The notes under the pieces: model-generated
Seen by the model: only the letters and a program-made list of their open reading frames with translations
What the model was told of the DNA's origin: nothing
The model's database searches: none
Position numbers and translations under genes: made by a program
Part shown: in pieces, positions 10,680 through 20,084 of the stretch
Position numbering within the stretch: position 1 is the first letter of the stretch
How the letters are laid out: every line of letters starts with the position of its first letter
From: Candidatus Thiomargarita nelsonii
Lineage (GTDB): Bacteria > Pseudomonadota > Gammaproteobacteria > Beggiatoales > Beggiatoaceae
Direction: 5' to 3'
Length of the DNA: 64,000 nt
NCBI GenBank assembly: GCA_000785145.2
Contig: JSZA02000011.1
Location: 16,680-80,679, forward strand

Positions 10680-10732
10680 CGTTCCCACGCTCTGCGTGGG
10701 AATGCCTGCCAGGACGCTCCGCGTCCTGCACC
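10680..10732. repeat. CCCACGCTCTGCGTGGG / GGACGCTCCGCGTCC double hairpin
   Basis: Two adjacent perfect hairpins followed at 10761-10782 by GGAGTCCAAGATTTATCTTGG. This paired hairpin unit is known as a dispersed intergenic repeat in several proteobacteria. Confidence 0.75.
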
Positions 10733-10809
10733 AAACAAAAAATTAGCTGTAGTTATAAAAGGAGTCCAAGATTTATCTTGGCTCTGAAAATAGATAAGGA
10801 GGTGAAGTA

Positions 10810-12705
10810 ATGGACCAAGAAAATCCAAAGTGTCGTATCGAAAAGTTCGTATCGCAGGGATTATGCAATAAAATTGAAAAATGGTTTCCATGTTCCAACA
10901 TGGTCTTGTTAAACTCTGAAAGCTTTTCGTCACTAAAAGAGCCACCCTCAGAGGGTAAATCGCATGACGAAGAAGTAAAAAGATGGGCAAAAAAAGCGAC
11001 TAATTATTTAAAGGAAAAAGACAGTGATAGTGTAATATATACGACAGGCAAGCTGCCATCCCATAAAAAAGACGATGATGCGTTGAAAACGGCTATCAAG
11101 GAGGCATTAAAAGAGCTTTCTGGGGAAGACGAGCCTTATTTTCTAGCTGTGAAATGTCGGGAAGCCGGAAAGGGATACATTATTCATATTTTGGTGATTG
11201 CTAATGAGCATATACTTTATTTATTTGAAATAAAACAGTTGGATGATACTTTGCGAGAGATTTTTAAGAAAACGTTCACTGAAGAACCCTCCCATGAAAC
11301 TTCTAATGGCGAGGGTGGGACTACACCAAATTCTGATGAAAGCCATGAAAAAAAGAAGAATACTCCGCTTCATGATGAGCAGGAGCAAACGAACCCTGAA
11401 AAATCCAACGGCAAGGATACGCAGGCTAAGCTGGCTCAAAACGGCGATGGCGATAAGGATAAAATAGACTTATTGTCCTCTACCAAAAAACACCTATTTT
11501 CCGCTTGGCTCTTTTCTAAAAAAGGGTTATGTATCGCATCGCTATTATACTTGATGATGACACTGCCCTGGATTGGCTATGTTTTTTTGATTATGGACAA
11601 CACCATCCAAATCGCCTTACCAGATAAATTATCCGATACAAAAGTCTGGGCTTATGACAACGAAGGACAACCCTGTGCGACTCAAAAATTATCCAGAGAT
11701 GACAAGAGATACATTATCAAATGTGGAATTCTGCCGGCTCAATGGATTGCAAAAACAATTCGGATTAGCGGTCATAAAATTATTCTTCTATCCTCATTAA
11801 AAGAGGACAATGGTCACTACCAAGTCACAGAAAATGACCTGAAACCATTAACAGAATGGCCGCTTGTTTTCACTAACAACCCAAAGCTACCCTTTGAAAT
11901 CAACACCCAAGTAGAGTTTTTCGAGAGCGAACAGGATTGCAAAAACAACCAAAAATCTCTCGACTGGAGAACATATCAATCTTCAGTTGAACCACTGACG
12001 ATGCAAGCACCTTGGGCAAAAATTCGCAGCGGAGACGAAGATTTAAGCTATTGTGCGGAGGGCAAGGAACAACTCTATATGCAGCAGGATTTTCGACTCG
12101 CTTTCTCATTCAAATCCAATCAATTTGAAGGAAAACGCAAAATAGTGGTTATTGCGCCCTCAATGCAATTAGCCGCCAATGGGATTGGACGTATTATACA
12201 GGATACCTTGAAAAAATGGCTTTTCGATTTAAAAAAAAACCATACCAGTATTCCTCTTAGTATCTTGTTGATTGATACCAATGAAGAAATAAATACCCTA
12301 ATACGCAGTGAAGACTTGAACGAATTGCCTAACGAGGGCAAAAATTCTATTACTGCCAAAGTGAATGGGATCAAATTTGCCAGCGACAGTTACCGCTCAG
12401 TGTATGAACTGGAGCAACTTGATCTGGCATTAGAAGGCAAAGATTTTGATCAGGTTTTGTACTTGACGGATGGTGAAAGCTACTCGGGTTCTAGTACTTT
12501 ATCCTCATCATTAAAAATGGCACTGGGAATTCCGCGATACTGGATGAGTCATGGAATCAGCTTATCCGTCTTAACCGTTGGTGAGTGTGGATTTTGGGAA
12601 AATGAGATGAGCGAGGCGAAATGTCAGACTTTAGACAGTCAATACAAGAAGATAGCCCAATGGCGATTTGAGAACAGCTTGAAAAAATTGCTATCTAAGT
12701 ACTAG
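10810..12705 (+). CDS. Membrane-anchored protein with VWA-like C-terminal domain
   Basis: A 631-aa protein of no named family. Residues 1-160 are soluble, 160-225 a charged low-complexity linker rich in Glu, Lys and Asn, and one membrane helix follows (about 238-262, IASLLYLMMTLPWIGYVF). The C-terminal ~200 residues have a Rossmann-like alternation: KRKIVVIAPSMQLA, SILLIDTNEE and VLYLTDGESYSGSS resemble VWA strands, but the first MIDAS motif DxSxS is absent. The start has a strong RBS, AAGGAGGTG. The TAG stop lies in the first bases of a MITE (CTAGTAC...), so the C-terminus may have been altered. It leads the block of VWA lipoprotein and ABC transporter genes. Confidence 0.6.
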   Translation: MDQENPKCRIEKFVSQGLCNKIEKWFPCSNMVLLNSESFSSLKEPPSEGKSHDEEVKRWAKKATNYLKEKDSDSVIYTTGKLPSHKKDDDALKTAIKEALKELSGEDEPYFLAVKCREAGKGYIIHILVIANEHILYLFEIKQLDDTLREIFKKTFTEEPSHETSNGEGGTTPNSDESHEKKKNTPLHDEQEQTNPEKSNGKDTQAKLAQNGDGDKDKIDLLSSTKKHLFSAWLFSKKGLCIASLLYLMMTLPWIGYVFLIMDNTIQIALPDKLSDTKVWAYDNEGQPCATQKLSRDDKRYIIKCGILPAQWIAKTIRISGHKIILLSSLKEDNGHYQVTENDLKPLTEWPLVFTNNPKLPFEINTQVEFFESEQDCKNNQKSLDWRTYQSSVEPLTMQAPWAKIRSGDEDLSYCAEGKEQLYMQQDFRLAFSFKSNQFEGKRKIVVIAPSMQLAANGIGRIIQDTLKKWLFDLKKNHTSIPLSILLIDTNEEINTLIRSEDLNELPNEGKNSITAKVNGIKFASDSYRSVYELEQLDLALEGKDFDQVLYLTDGESYSGSSTLSSSLKMALGIPRYWMSHGISLSVLTVGECGFWENEMSEAKCQTLDSQYKKIAQWRFENSLKKLLSKY

Positions 12706-12812
12706 TACTCTGTCAAGCTTGTTTTGTAGGGTGCGTCCTGGGCACCCAGCCTTGGAAGGTGCGTAGGACGCACCCTACAGTACCCGACAATTTCAGCTTG
12801 ACAAGGTACTAG
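12702..12812. repeat. MITE with CTAGTACTCTGTCAAGC ends
   Basis: A 111-bp element. The left end CTAGTACTCTGTCAAGCTTG and right end complement CTAGTACCTTGTCAAGCTG are near-identical. The core holds the palindrome GTAGGGTGCGTCC...GGACGCACCCTAC. The left end overlaps the stop codon of the preceding gene. Confidence 0.85.
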
Positions 12813-13178
12813 TACATCGTCAATGTTAAATTGATGGGTAATGTAGGGTGCGTCCTACGCACCTTTTGAGCGTCACGGTGCGTAGGACGCACCCTACAAC
12901 ACATTTCGCCTCACGGTGCGTAGGACGCACCCTACAACACCAATGCCATTAAGTTAAGAGATATTGTAGATATTGTAGGGTGGGTAGAGCGAAAGCGAAA
13001 CCCACCAAACCGTTGAAACGAAGATCCTGCGTAAATTTATAACAAAGGTGGGTTGGGCTACCATAACGATGTTGCGCGGGCAACCACAAGGGATTGCCCC
13101 TACCCACCCTACAATATCTCTTAGCTTAATGGCATTGACCCTACAACACCCATCAATTTAACATTGACAGAGTACTAG
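12809..13178. repeat. Second CTAGTAC MITE, abutting the first and carrying a nested element
   Basis: Its ends share CAATGTTAAATTGATGGGT after CTAGTAC; only the GTAC/CTAG bases are shared with the neighbouring copy. It contains repeated GGTGCGTAGGACGCACC hairpins and is interrupted by the 12941-13137 element. With its neighbour it fills the whole 12706-13205 gap, where no gene is visible. Confidence 0.85.
12941..13137. mobile_element. CAATGCCATTAAG MITE, nested
   Basis: A 197-bp element with ends CAATGCCATTAAGTTAAG and complement. The 12-bp target duplication ACCCTACAACAC is perfect (12929-12940 and 13138-13149), so it jumped into the older MITE. The core has the GTAGGGTGGGTAGAGCG...ACCCACC hairpin. 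Confidence 0.9.
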
Positions 13179-13205
13179 GTATTAACAATAGGATGATAAA
13201 AAAAA

Positions 13206-15767
13206 ATGTTGATAAAAAAAGGCTGCTTATGGAGCCTGTCGGTAATACTTTGCCTGACGGCTTGTAAAAACGATGAACCAGAACAAAATAAAGTACAGAC
13301 ACAGATAAAAGAGACTGATCGTCCAAAAGCCTCCCCAGTCAGAACGCAGAGCGAAGAGGGCGACTGTGCTAATTTCGACTTTTCTCCCTATATTCTGCAA
13401 AACGGGAAATTAGATTTATCAATACAAATGAGAGTATTGCGTGACAAAGCCAAAGTCTATCCCTCGGCGGAGGCACAACAGCCTAACAAAACGCTTTTAG
13501 CGTTTAGCACACCTTTGAGACATAAGGAAGAGCTTAGCGACAAGCGGATCAAAGTAGCAACAGAGGGACACGATGAACCATTGGGCTGGGTATCGCTGAA
13601 TGACTTGCTATGCACCAATAGACCGATCATCAATCCCAAAAAAGGACTAGAAAAAAAGTTTTATATCAAAACAGAAATTCAACAGCGTGAGCAAGGAAAG
13701 CCATCCGCCTTTATTAACGCCTATCCAATACCAGCAGAACAATGTTATGATAAATGTCGCCAACTCTCACGTTTTACCATGTATTTTATTGTGGATCAGG
13801 AAAAAGACTGGTACTTACTGGCAGATGACTATCATATAACTCGCCCATTGGTAGGCTGGGTGCGGAAAACAGATGGCTATCTCTGGGATACCGCTTATGG
13901 TTTGCGTCCACGAGACGACTTAGAATATAAAGGCAATGTAGGCGCGGAATGTGTCTATCAGAGTTTGGACAATGCCATCAAAAAGCATCGTTGTATGCCC
14001 GTACTGGGTGGCAAAAGCTGGTATCAAGATGCCGTGCGTATTCCTTTGCTGGACATTGTAGATCGCAATGGACATCACATCCCACCCAAAAACTTTGCCG
14101 ACAAAAAAGGGGACCAAAAAACCTTTTATAAAGTCGCATTAGCGATGCCGGGGATAGGCGTCACAAAAGATTTTAAAATTACACCACAAACACTTGGAGA
14201 ACCTTCTATTGAAGAGGGTCTCGCCTCGATGAAATTCATTGATGTATTCTTTTTGATCGACGGAACGGCCACTATGCAGCCAGTCATTGACATGATTCGT
14301 GGCAAAAAGGGTGCGCCTGGTATCGTGCAAAATATTGCTAACACACTACAAAAGTCCCCAGATTTCAAAGACTCAAAAATTCGCTTTGGATTTCGTGTTT
14401 ATCGAGATAGTTATGCCGGCCCAAATAATCTTGGAGAGGGCTTACCATTACGCGCCGAACATTGCGAAGAACTCCCAGAAAACTATCTTAAAAAGAATCG
14501 TCAACATTTCCAAGACAAAATTGCCAAAGTACAGGCATCAGTCGATGATAAAGGTCAAGACGACTACCCAGAAAACCTATTTGGCGGACTCAAAAAAGTA
14601 CTAAACCGGGATTTGCGCTCCTGTGAAAGACATACCAAATTGCTCTTTGTCATCGGAGATCATGGCTATGACAAAAAAATGTTAAACATGAAAAAATTAC
14701 AACCACACCTCAAAAAGCTGAAGCAAGGTCGCTTGGTCACATTTTTTATTCAAATGCCCAATAAAGCCAACACGGCAAAAACGCCAGATGCCTATAACAG
14801 AGCCTATCAACTCTATTGCACTCAAGGCGATAAATTTCTACAAGCCGTATTAAAGGGTAAGAAAAATCGTTCAAAAGACGACTATCTCATCCGCTTGCAA
14901 GATAAGGCCGGTTCTTCAAGCCCAAAGGGCACTCCCTGTGCTCAATGGAAAACTATTCCATTCAATAAACTTGAAAACCACATTTTGAAGGGGATCAGGG
15001 GCTTTAGTAAATCTAGCCTATTATCAGAACTAGCCGTGGATTTGCGCGGCGGTGCCGCACTGAAAACGCTTATAGAGCAACTACGGCAAAAACATACCGA
15101 CGTACCTGGCCTGTTTTGGGAATTTCTTGAGGAAGGAAATTGCAAAACCCTTGGAAAACAATGCGATGAAAGTGTGTCCGATATCACCTTTGAAGGCTAT
15201 ATTCCAGTCACTGACAATATTTCCCTAGATGTCTGGATGACTGCTAACCAGCTTTTGGATTTTAAACAAAATCTCCTACAGATTTTTAAAGGGCTTCATA
15301 CACAAAGTTCATCAAACCAACGTGATCAAATAGTGAGTGCAATTGCTGAAAGCTTAAAAATCCGTCTCATGAAGCCTGAGATTGAACCGGATGATACTTA
15401 CGCGGATTATATTCAACGTAAAGGGGGATTGCCAGTGTCTAGCAACAGCCTATTGTTGAGCTATAAACCCGAACAATTAGAAAATGAGAACGAAGTGCCT
15501 GATTGCGAATTAGATCGTCTAGCCGTATTAGCGACCAATAAGGAAGAGATGTTGAGTATTATATATGAAGGCAAATACCGTCCCCATTTCAAGACAAAAC
15601 AGTATCCTAAAAACACCTGTACAAAAGCCAGCGAAAACGGTAAGCGGATACCCTTCATTAGCGGTCGTATTAGCAAAAAGCGTTTAGGTGATGATGATAG
15701 CTATCACTATGACCATAATAGAGAAACGAAAACGATCTACTGGGTACCACAGGAGTATCTACCATGA
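13206..15767 (+). CDS. VWA-domain lipoprotein with SH3-like N-terminal region
   Basis: An 853-aa predicted lipoprotein (signal SLSVILCLTAC, lipidated Cys at residue 20). Residues ~50-290 contain repeated short motifs such as LGWVSLNDLL, LVGWVRKTDGYLW and DKEKDWYLLADD-like segments, which suggest SH3b/GW modules. A VWA domain begins near 343 with FIDVFFLIDGTATMQPV, a MIDAS with Thr in place of Ser (DxTxT), followed by FGFRVYRDSY and LLFVIGDHGYD. The remaining ~300 residues are not recognised. The stop overlaps the ABC ATPase start by 4 bp (ATGA), a strong sign of one operon. It probably sits on the outer face of the inner membrane or on the outer membrane and works with the ABC machine. Confidence 0.65.
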   Translation: MLIKKGCLWSLSVILCLTACKNDEPEQNKVQTQIKETDRPKASPVRTQSEEGDCANFDFSPYILQNGKLDLSIQMRVLRDKAKVYPSAEAQQPNKTLLAFSTPLRHKEELSDKRIKVATEGHDEPLGWVSLNDLLCTNRPIINPKKGLEKKFYIKTEIQQREQGKPSAFINAYPIPAEQCYDKCRQLSRFTMYFIVDQEKDWYLLADDYHITRPLVGWVRKTDGYLWDTAYGLRPRDDLEYKGNVGAECVYQSLDNAIKKHRCMPVLGGKSWYQDAVRIPLLDIVDRNGHHIPPKNFADKKGDQKTFYKVALAMPGIGVTKDFKITPQTLGEPSIEEGLASMKFIDVFFLIDGTATMQPVIDMIRGKKGAPGIVQNIANTLQKSPDFKDSKIRFGFRVYRDSYAGPNNLGEGLPLRAEHCEELPENYLKKNRQHFQDKIAKVQASVDDKGQDDYPENLFGGLKKVLNRDLRSCERHTKLLFVIGDHGYDKKMLNMKKLQPHLKKLKQGRLVTFFIQMPNKANTAKTPDAYNRAYQLYCTQGDKFLQAVLKGKKNRSKDDYLIRLQDKAGSSSPKGTPCAQWKTIPFNKLENHILKGIRGFSKSSLLSELAVDLRGGAALKTLIEQLRQKHTDVPGLFWEFLEEGNCKTLGKQCDESVSDITFEGYIPVTDNISLDVWMTANQLLDFKQNLLQIFKGLHTQSSSNQRDQIVSAIAESLKIRLMKPEIEPDDTYADYIQRKGGLPVSSNSLLLSYKPEQLENENEVPDCELDRLAVLATNKEEMLSIIYEGKYRPHFKTKQYPKNTCTKASENGKRIPFISGRISKKRLGDDDSYHYDHNRETKTIYWVPQEYLP

Positions 15768-16546
15768 CTACTTGGGGATGTATCATCACAAATGGCAGTG
15801 TGAAATGGGAAAATTCGCACAGCGGCTCTTTTTCTCTCGAAGTGGATATCATATTATCTGCTGAGCAAAGCACTAAAGTGCCAATCATGGGGAGAACAGG
15901 CGCCGGAAAAAGTACGCTACTCAGCTTGATGGCAGGACTGAAATGGCCCACAGCCGGCGAAGTGTTATGGGTGTTTCCAGATCAAGAAATAGTGCAATGG
16001 TCACAAGCACAACTGCCATCTCCTCAAGAACTGATTGAATTACGGCAAAATCGCTTTGGTTTTGCTTTTCAGAACAGTACCCTGCTCCCGCATTTGAATG
16101 TGCAAGATAATTTGACCTATCCACTTGAATTAAAAGGCATATCGACAACAGAGGCGCGTAGCACGGTCAAAGAGACTTTAAACGATATGCTATTAAAACA
16201 AGAACAAGCAGAAATTGATAAACTATTGCAGCGTTATCCTCACGAAATTTCTGGCGGACAATACCAGCGCGTGGCTTTGGCGCAAGCGGTTGCACATAAT
16301 CCAAACGTCTTGTTTGCGGACGAACCGACGGGCAACCTTGATCTAGAAACCCGTCGTCAGGTCATGAAAGTACTGAATAAATGGCTCACCAAAGAAGGCT
16401 GGAAAGGCAAGAGAATGTTAGTTTGGGTCACCCATCATAATAATGATCCGCAGTTCTATGGGGCAAAAAAATTCTTGAGCGTCAAATACGAAAATGCTCA
16501 TCAGGCTCGTTGTGAATGGGAAAATACCAGGGCTGGGCTTATATAA
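15764..16546 (+). CDS. ABC transporter ATP-binding protein (LolD/MacB type)
   Basis: A 260-aa ATPase with all ABC motifs: Walker A MGRTGAGKSTLL near 42-51, Q-loop FAFQNSTLLPHLNVQDNLTY, signature ISGGQYQRVALAQA near 162, Walker B VLFADEPTGNLD near 185 and H-loop VTHHNNDP. EPTGNLD and the FAFQ...L.PHLNV pattern are typical of the LolD/MacB/FtsE subgroup, which drives mechanotransmission rather than classic transport. The start overlaps the lipoprotein stop and the permease gene follows after 16 bp. Confidence 0.88.
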   Translation: MTTWGCIITNGSVKWENSHSGSFSLEVDIILSAEQSTKVPIMGRTGAGKSTLLSLMAGLKWPTAGEVLWVFPDQEIVQWSQAQLPSPQELIELRQNRFGFAFQNSTLLPHLNVQDNLTYPLELKGISTTEARSTVKETLNDMLLKQEQAEIDKLLQRYPHEISGGQYQRVALAQAVAHNPNVLFADEPTGNLDLETRRQVMKVLNKWLTKEGWKGKRMLVWVTHHNNDPQFYGAKKFLSVKYENAHQARCEWENTRAGLI

Positions 16547-16562
16547 ATGGAGACATTCATCA

Positions 16563-18248
16563 ATGGCAATACATAAAAACGCATGGTGGCAATTAGCACG
16601 ACGTGAATACCAGTTCAATAAGATTTTCTTTAGGAATAAATGCCCGGGCGGATGCGATTTTCGCTGGTTGACTTTTCTATTAGCAGGGGTACTCTGCATG
16701 GCCTTACTGTTGCTGAGTACGCAAAAAGGCTTAATGAACCGCTTTGTAGAAACCCTAGTTGGAAAAGTACCTCATTATGGTGTACCTATCTGGGTAGTAC
16801 CCACAATCGGTCATCGCATCGACGCGACTATTTTGAGCGAGATCAACAAAATTGCGCCCGTTTTTCCCTATAGAGACATATATCCTGAAAAGATTCATTT
16901 ACCCGGACACAGCGAAACACCAGGACGGGCAGTCCATTCATTCGATCCCCTTTGGAAATTGCCTGCCAACACACAGCCTGATCCTGAGACTTGTTTTCCA
17001 CGCGCTCTCTCTGAGAGCACATTACCCTTGGAAGTGACACTGAACAAGTCTTGGTTTAAAAAACATTTTGACTACCCAGCCTATCGGAAAGCATTAGAAA
17101 GCAGATTACCGCCCCCTTGTCTGAACGAGACAAATCTCCAATCATTGCTGTGGTTAGAGCTTGATCTGAGAGAGCCTGAATTAGTACCCTTTAAAATACG
17201 TTGGGTTGAGCAGATACCGGCCATGGAAAATCTCGCTTTTTTATTTCCGATGACGACATATCATATTATATGGGTCAGCAAAGACCTCATAAAACTACGT
17301 TATTACCCAGAAATGCAGGGGCAAGATGATGTGCGTGTTAAAGAGATTTTTGTCCCTGAAGAGTATTTAGGGCAAAAAGAATTACAAGGATTTATTGCCT
17401 GCACCAAGGCGACTCAACGGGATGACGTGATTCAATTTCCCAAATATTTGCCCGTGTATTGGATACAAGCCTGTGCCAACGAACTACCCATAACCCAAGA
17501 CTGGCATAAGGAGGTGCATAATGGAGACAAGATTCACCACGAGCGCCCTTGGGCTTTATCCTTGCCCTGTCATCGTTTGAATGCGCTTTACAAAAGAATG
17601 CTCAACCAAACATGTGTTGAAGGCAATGTTCCCTTAAACCTGTTAAGGGATGACTTTAGAGTCTCTCGCGCCTTAGTCTATGCAAGGGACTATACCTATC
17701 TCTCTGAGATCAAAGACAAACTGTTGGCGTTGGAGGAGAATGGAAAATCGGTATTATATCTCCATGAAATATATAAAAAATCCATTGATAGATTTGATTT
17801 TCTGGCCGAAAGCCTAGAAGCGTTGCGATGGCCTTATGGCGCGATTTTCGGTATTTTTCTACTCTTAATACTGTGGATCAATATTGGCACCCTCATTGAT
17901 CATCGACGGCATCGCTATGGGATACTTTTAGCTAAAGGAATGCCCAGCCATCAAATCTATTTAATGGTATTTTTCCAAATGTTTTTGGTGACATTGGTGG
18001 GCATTGTTGTAGCATTATTGGTTTTCTTAGGAATCAAGTTTGCCATTAATTCTTGGATTTTCGCTGAAATTGTAGAAACGCACCGGGATAACTTAGATAT
18101 TATTGGAACACTTGACCTACTCCCCTTCGATTGGCTTTATCTATTAGTTTGGTCTGTAGGTATTTTAGTCACGATGGGGATAGCCGCACTACATCTCCGC
18201 CTTATGCCACTGCGGCGCGATACTGCCCCTTGGGAACTTTTGCAGTGA
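16563..18248 (+). CDS. FtsX/LolC-like ABC permease
   Basis: A 561-aa membrane protein. One helix near residues 39-56 (FLLAGVLCMALLLLST) is followed by a large ~370-aa periplasmic domain, then three helices in the last ~140 residues (IFGIFLLLILWINIG, LMVFFQMFLVTLVGIVVALL, LYLLVWSVGILVTMGI). This 1+3 topology with the YGILLAKGMPSHQIYLM loop is that of FtsX/MacB/LolC proteins. ATG 16563 has GGAG 10 bp upstream; the longer frame from 16494 overlaps the ATPase gene. The periplasmic domain is unusually large, so it may contact the VWA lipoprotein encoded two genes upstream. Confidence 0.8.
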   Translation: MAIHKNAWWQLARREYQFNKIFFRNKCPGGCDFRWLTFLLAGVLCMALLLLSTQKGLMNRFVETLVGKVPHYGVPIWVVPTIGHRIDATILSEINKIAPVFPYRDIYPEKIHLPGHSETPGRAVHSFDPLWKLPANTQPDPETCFPRALSESTLPLEVTLNKSWFKKHFDYPAYRKALESRLPPPCLNETNLQSLLWLELDLREPELVPFKIRWVEQIPAMENLAFLFPMTTYHIIWVSKDLIKLRYYPEMQGQDDVRVKEIFVPEEYLGQKELQGFIACTKATQRDDVIQFPKYLPVYWIQACANELPITQDWHKEVHNGDKIHHERPWALSLPCHRLNALYKRMLNQTCVEGNVPLNLLRDDFRVSRALVYARDYTYLSEIKDKLLALEENGKSVLYLHEIYKKSIDRFDFLAESLEALRWPYGAIFGIFLLLILWINIGTLIDHRRHRYGILLAKGMPSHQIYLMVFFQMFLVTLVGIVVALLVFLGIKFAINSWIFAEIVETHRDNLDIIGTLDLLPFDWLYLLVWSVGILVTMGIAALHLRLMPLRRDTAPWELLQ

Positions 18249-18298
18249 GTTCTTCTTGGGAAGGGGAGTGTTATTTGATTTTTTAAAGGATAAACAAA

Positions 18299-20038
18299 AT
18301 GCAATATCCCTTAACTGAAAAAATAGGCCAACCAGAATTGCTGGTGGGTCGTGAAAAAGAATTTCGTCAATTTCAAAAATGGTTGGACAAAATACCTGAC
18401 AAATTGTCCAAATCCCGCGTCATCCTAGCCCGTCGAAAAAGCGGAAAAACGGTGTTTGTGCAACGAATTTTCAACCAATTGTGGAATGAAAATGGGTTGA
18501 CTATTCCCTTTTTTTTTGATGTGGCTGATACTAAAATTTGGTATCCGACGGCAGCAATTGATTACTACTGTGCTTTTGCGTCACAGTATATTTCCTTTTT
18601 GGAAAGGGATGAAAAATTGGTTAACAAACGACTTTCTCTTGAAGATATCAGGAAATATGGGAAGGCAAATGCCATTGGCGAGTTTGTAGATGATGTTGAT
18701 TTCCTGCTTCAAAATAAAGAGGTCGGTGGCTGCCATGATTTAATGTGGAAAACAGCCTGCTCAGCTCCACATCGCTTTGCCGATTTTTATGAAAAGCGGT
18801 TTTTGGTCATAATAGATGAATTTCAAAATTTAACTCGGTATGTTTATCCCGATCCACTTTATCAAACAGCGCCGATTGAAACGCTGGCGGGCAGTTTTCA
18901 CTCCCTTTCTGAGTCAAAAATTGCGCCTATGCTTGTCACCGGCTCTTATGTAGGCTGGCTGCTTTTGGTGATTCGTCAATATTTAGAGGCGGGACGACTC
19001 AAGCAAATACGCTTTTCCCCCTACCTCACTCAAGAGGAAGGTTTACAAGCCGTTTATAAATATGCCCAATTTTACAATGAACCAATTACTAACGAAACAG
19101 CGGTTCAAATTAACGAATTGTGCATGTCCGATCCTTTTTTCATTTCATGTGTGATTCAAAATGAACTGGAAAATAAAGACTTAACCAGCAGTTCAGGGGT
19201 CATCGAACGGGTGAATTATGAGATTTCGGACAGACGCTCTGAAATGTCAGAAACTTGGAATGAGTACCTTCAATTGACCTTGAAACGGATCAATGATAGA
19301 CATGCCAAAAACATGCTGTTACATCTGTCAAAACATGCCTACCGTTATTGGACGCCGCGTGATCTAAAGGCGGCATTGTCTTTGCCCTTGGATATTAATC
19401 AAATTCAAGATAAATTGCTCATTTTGTCGGAAGCGGACATGATTGAACAAGGCGTAGCGGATATTGATTTTAGAGGTTTACAGGATGGCACGCTCAATTT
19501 GATTTTGCGAAACCGTTTTGAAAAAGAAATCACGGAGAGCAAAAGCGGGCCCAACTTGAAACTGGAGTTTGAGAAAAAAATTGAAACTTTGACGGCGAAA
19601 AACCAACAATTACAAGGGCAACTTAATCATCTGTCAGGCAAAATGGCGGAGCATTTATTAGCCACCGCTTTTAGGAGCCGAAAACGCTTTGCTTTGTCCG
19701 ATTTTTTTCAGGAGGTGATTGATACAACCCGCTTGAATATTATTGAGGTGAAAGAAGGCGTTTTTATTCAGCGTTCAGATGGTAAAAAAATGGAAATTGA
19801 TGTGGTTGCTCAATCAAGTTGTGGGCGTGTGGTTTTGATTGAAGTCAAGAAAAGACAAGCCAAAACGGGGCAGACAATCGTTGAGGATTTTCAAGAAAAG
19901 GTAGAAGTTTATAAAAAGCAATTTCCCGAACAAAAGATTTTGCCAGCCTTTTTATCATTAGGCGGGTTTACTGAGGACGCACGGCACGTATGTCAAACGC
20001 ATGAAATTGGATGGGCAGAGACAATTCGGCATTATTAA
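18299..20038 (+). CDS. AAA/STAND-like ATPase with C-terminal PD-(D/E)XK domain
   Basis: A 579-aa protein. The ATPase part has Walker A ILARRKSGKTVFVQ near 42-55 and Walker B RFLVIIDEFQNL near 167-178, like the archaeal-type ATPases (DUF234/DUF4143 relatives). A winged-helix region is expected near 300-400. A coiled coil (KKIETLTAKNQQLQGQLN) precedes a nuclease-like domain with MEIDVVAQSS and VLIEVKKRQAK, i.e. the D...ExK core. The same back half occurs in the truncated gene at 61.8-62.6 kb. The function is unknown; the family is frequent in sulfur bacteria and cyanobacteria. RBS AAAGGA; it starts 50 bp after the permease gene and may be co-transcribed. Confidence 0.7.
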   Translation: MQYPLTEKIGQPELLVGREKEFRQFQKWLDKIPDKLSKSRVILARRKSGKTVFVQRIFNQLWNENGLTIPFFFDVADTKIWYPTAAIDYYCAFASQYISFLERDEKLVNKRLSLEDIRKYGKANAIGEFVDDVDFLLQNKEVGGCHDLMWKTACSAPHRFADFYEKRFLVIIDEFQNLTRYVYPDPLYQTAPIETLAGSFHSLSESKIAPMLVTGSYVGWLLLVIRQYLEAGRLKQIRFSPYLTQEEGLQAVYKYAQFYNEPITNETAVQINELCMSDPFFISCVIQNELENKDLTSSSGVIERVNYEISDRRSEMSETWNEYLQLTLKRINDRHAKNMLLHLSKHAYRYWTPRDLKAALSLPLDINQIQDKLLILSEADMIEQGVADIDFRGLQDGTLNLILRNRFEKEITESKSGPNLKLEFEKKIETLTAKNQQLQGQLNHLSGKMAEHLLATAFRSRKRFALSDFFQEVIDTTRLNIIEVKEGVFIQRSDGKKMEIDVVAQSSCGRVVLIEVKKRQAKTGQTIVEDFQEKVEVYKKQFPEQKILPAFLSLGGFTEDARHVCQTHEIGWAETIRHY

Positions 20039-20048
20039 GTCTCGATTT

Positions 20049-20074
20049 TGGAGTCCAAAGCTTTAGCTTTGGAC
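20049..20074. repeat. GGAGTCCAAAGCTTTAGCTTTGGAC hairpin
   Basis: It lies between the convergent ATPase-nuclease and msrAB genes, a position suited to a bidirectional terminator. Confidence 0.7.
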
Positions 20075-20084
20075 ACCTCGCTCC

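Noticed and set aside
10360..10810. Three overlapping plus-strand frames and one minus-strand frame
   Set aside because: They consist of fold-back and hairpin repeat sequence; no protein family pattern.
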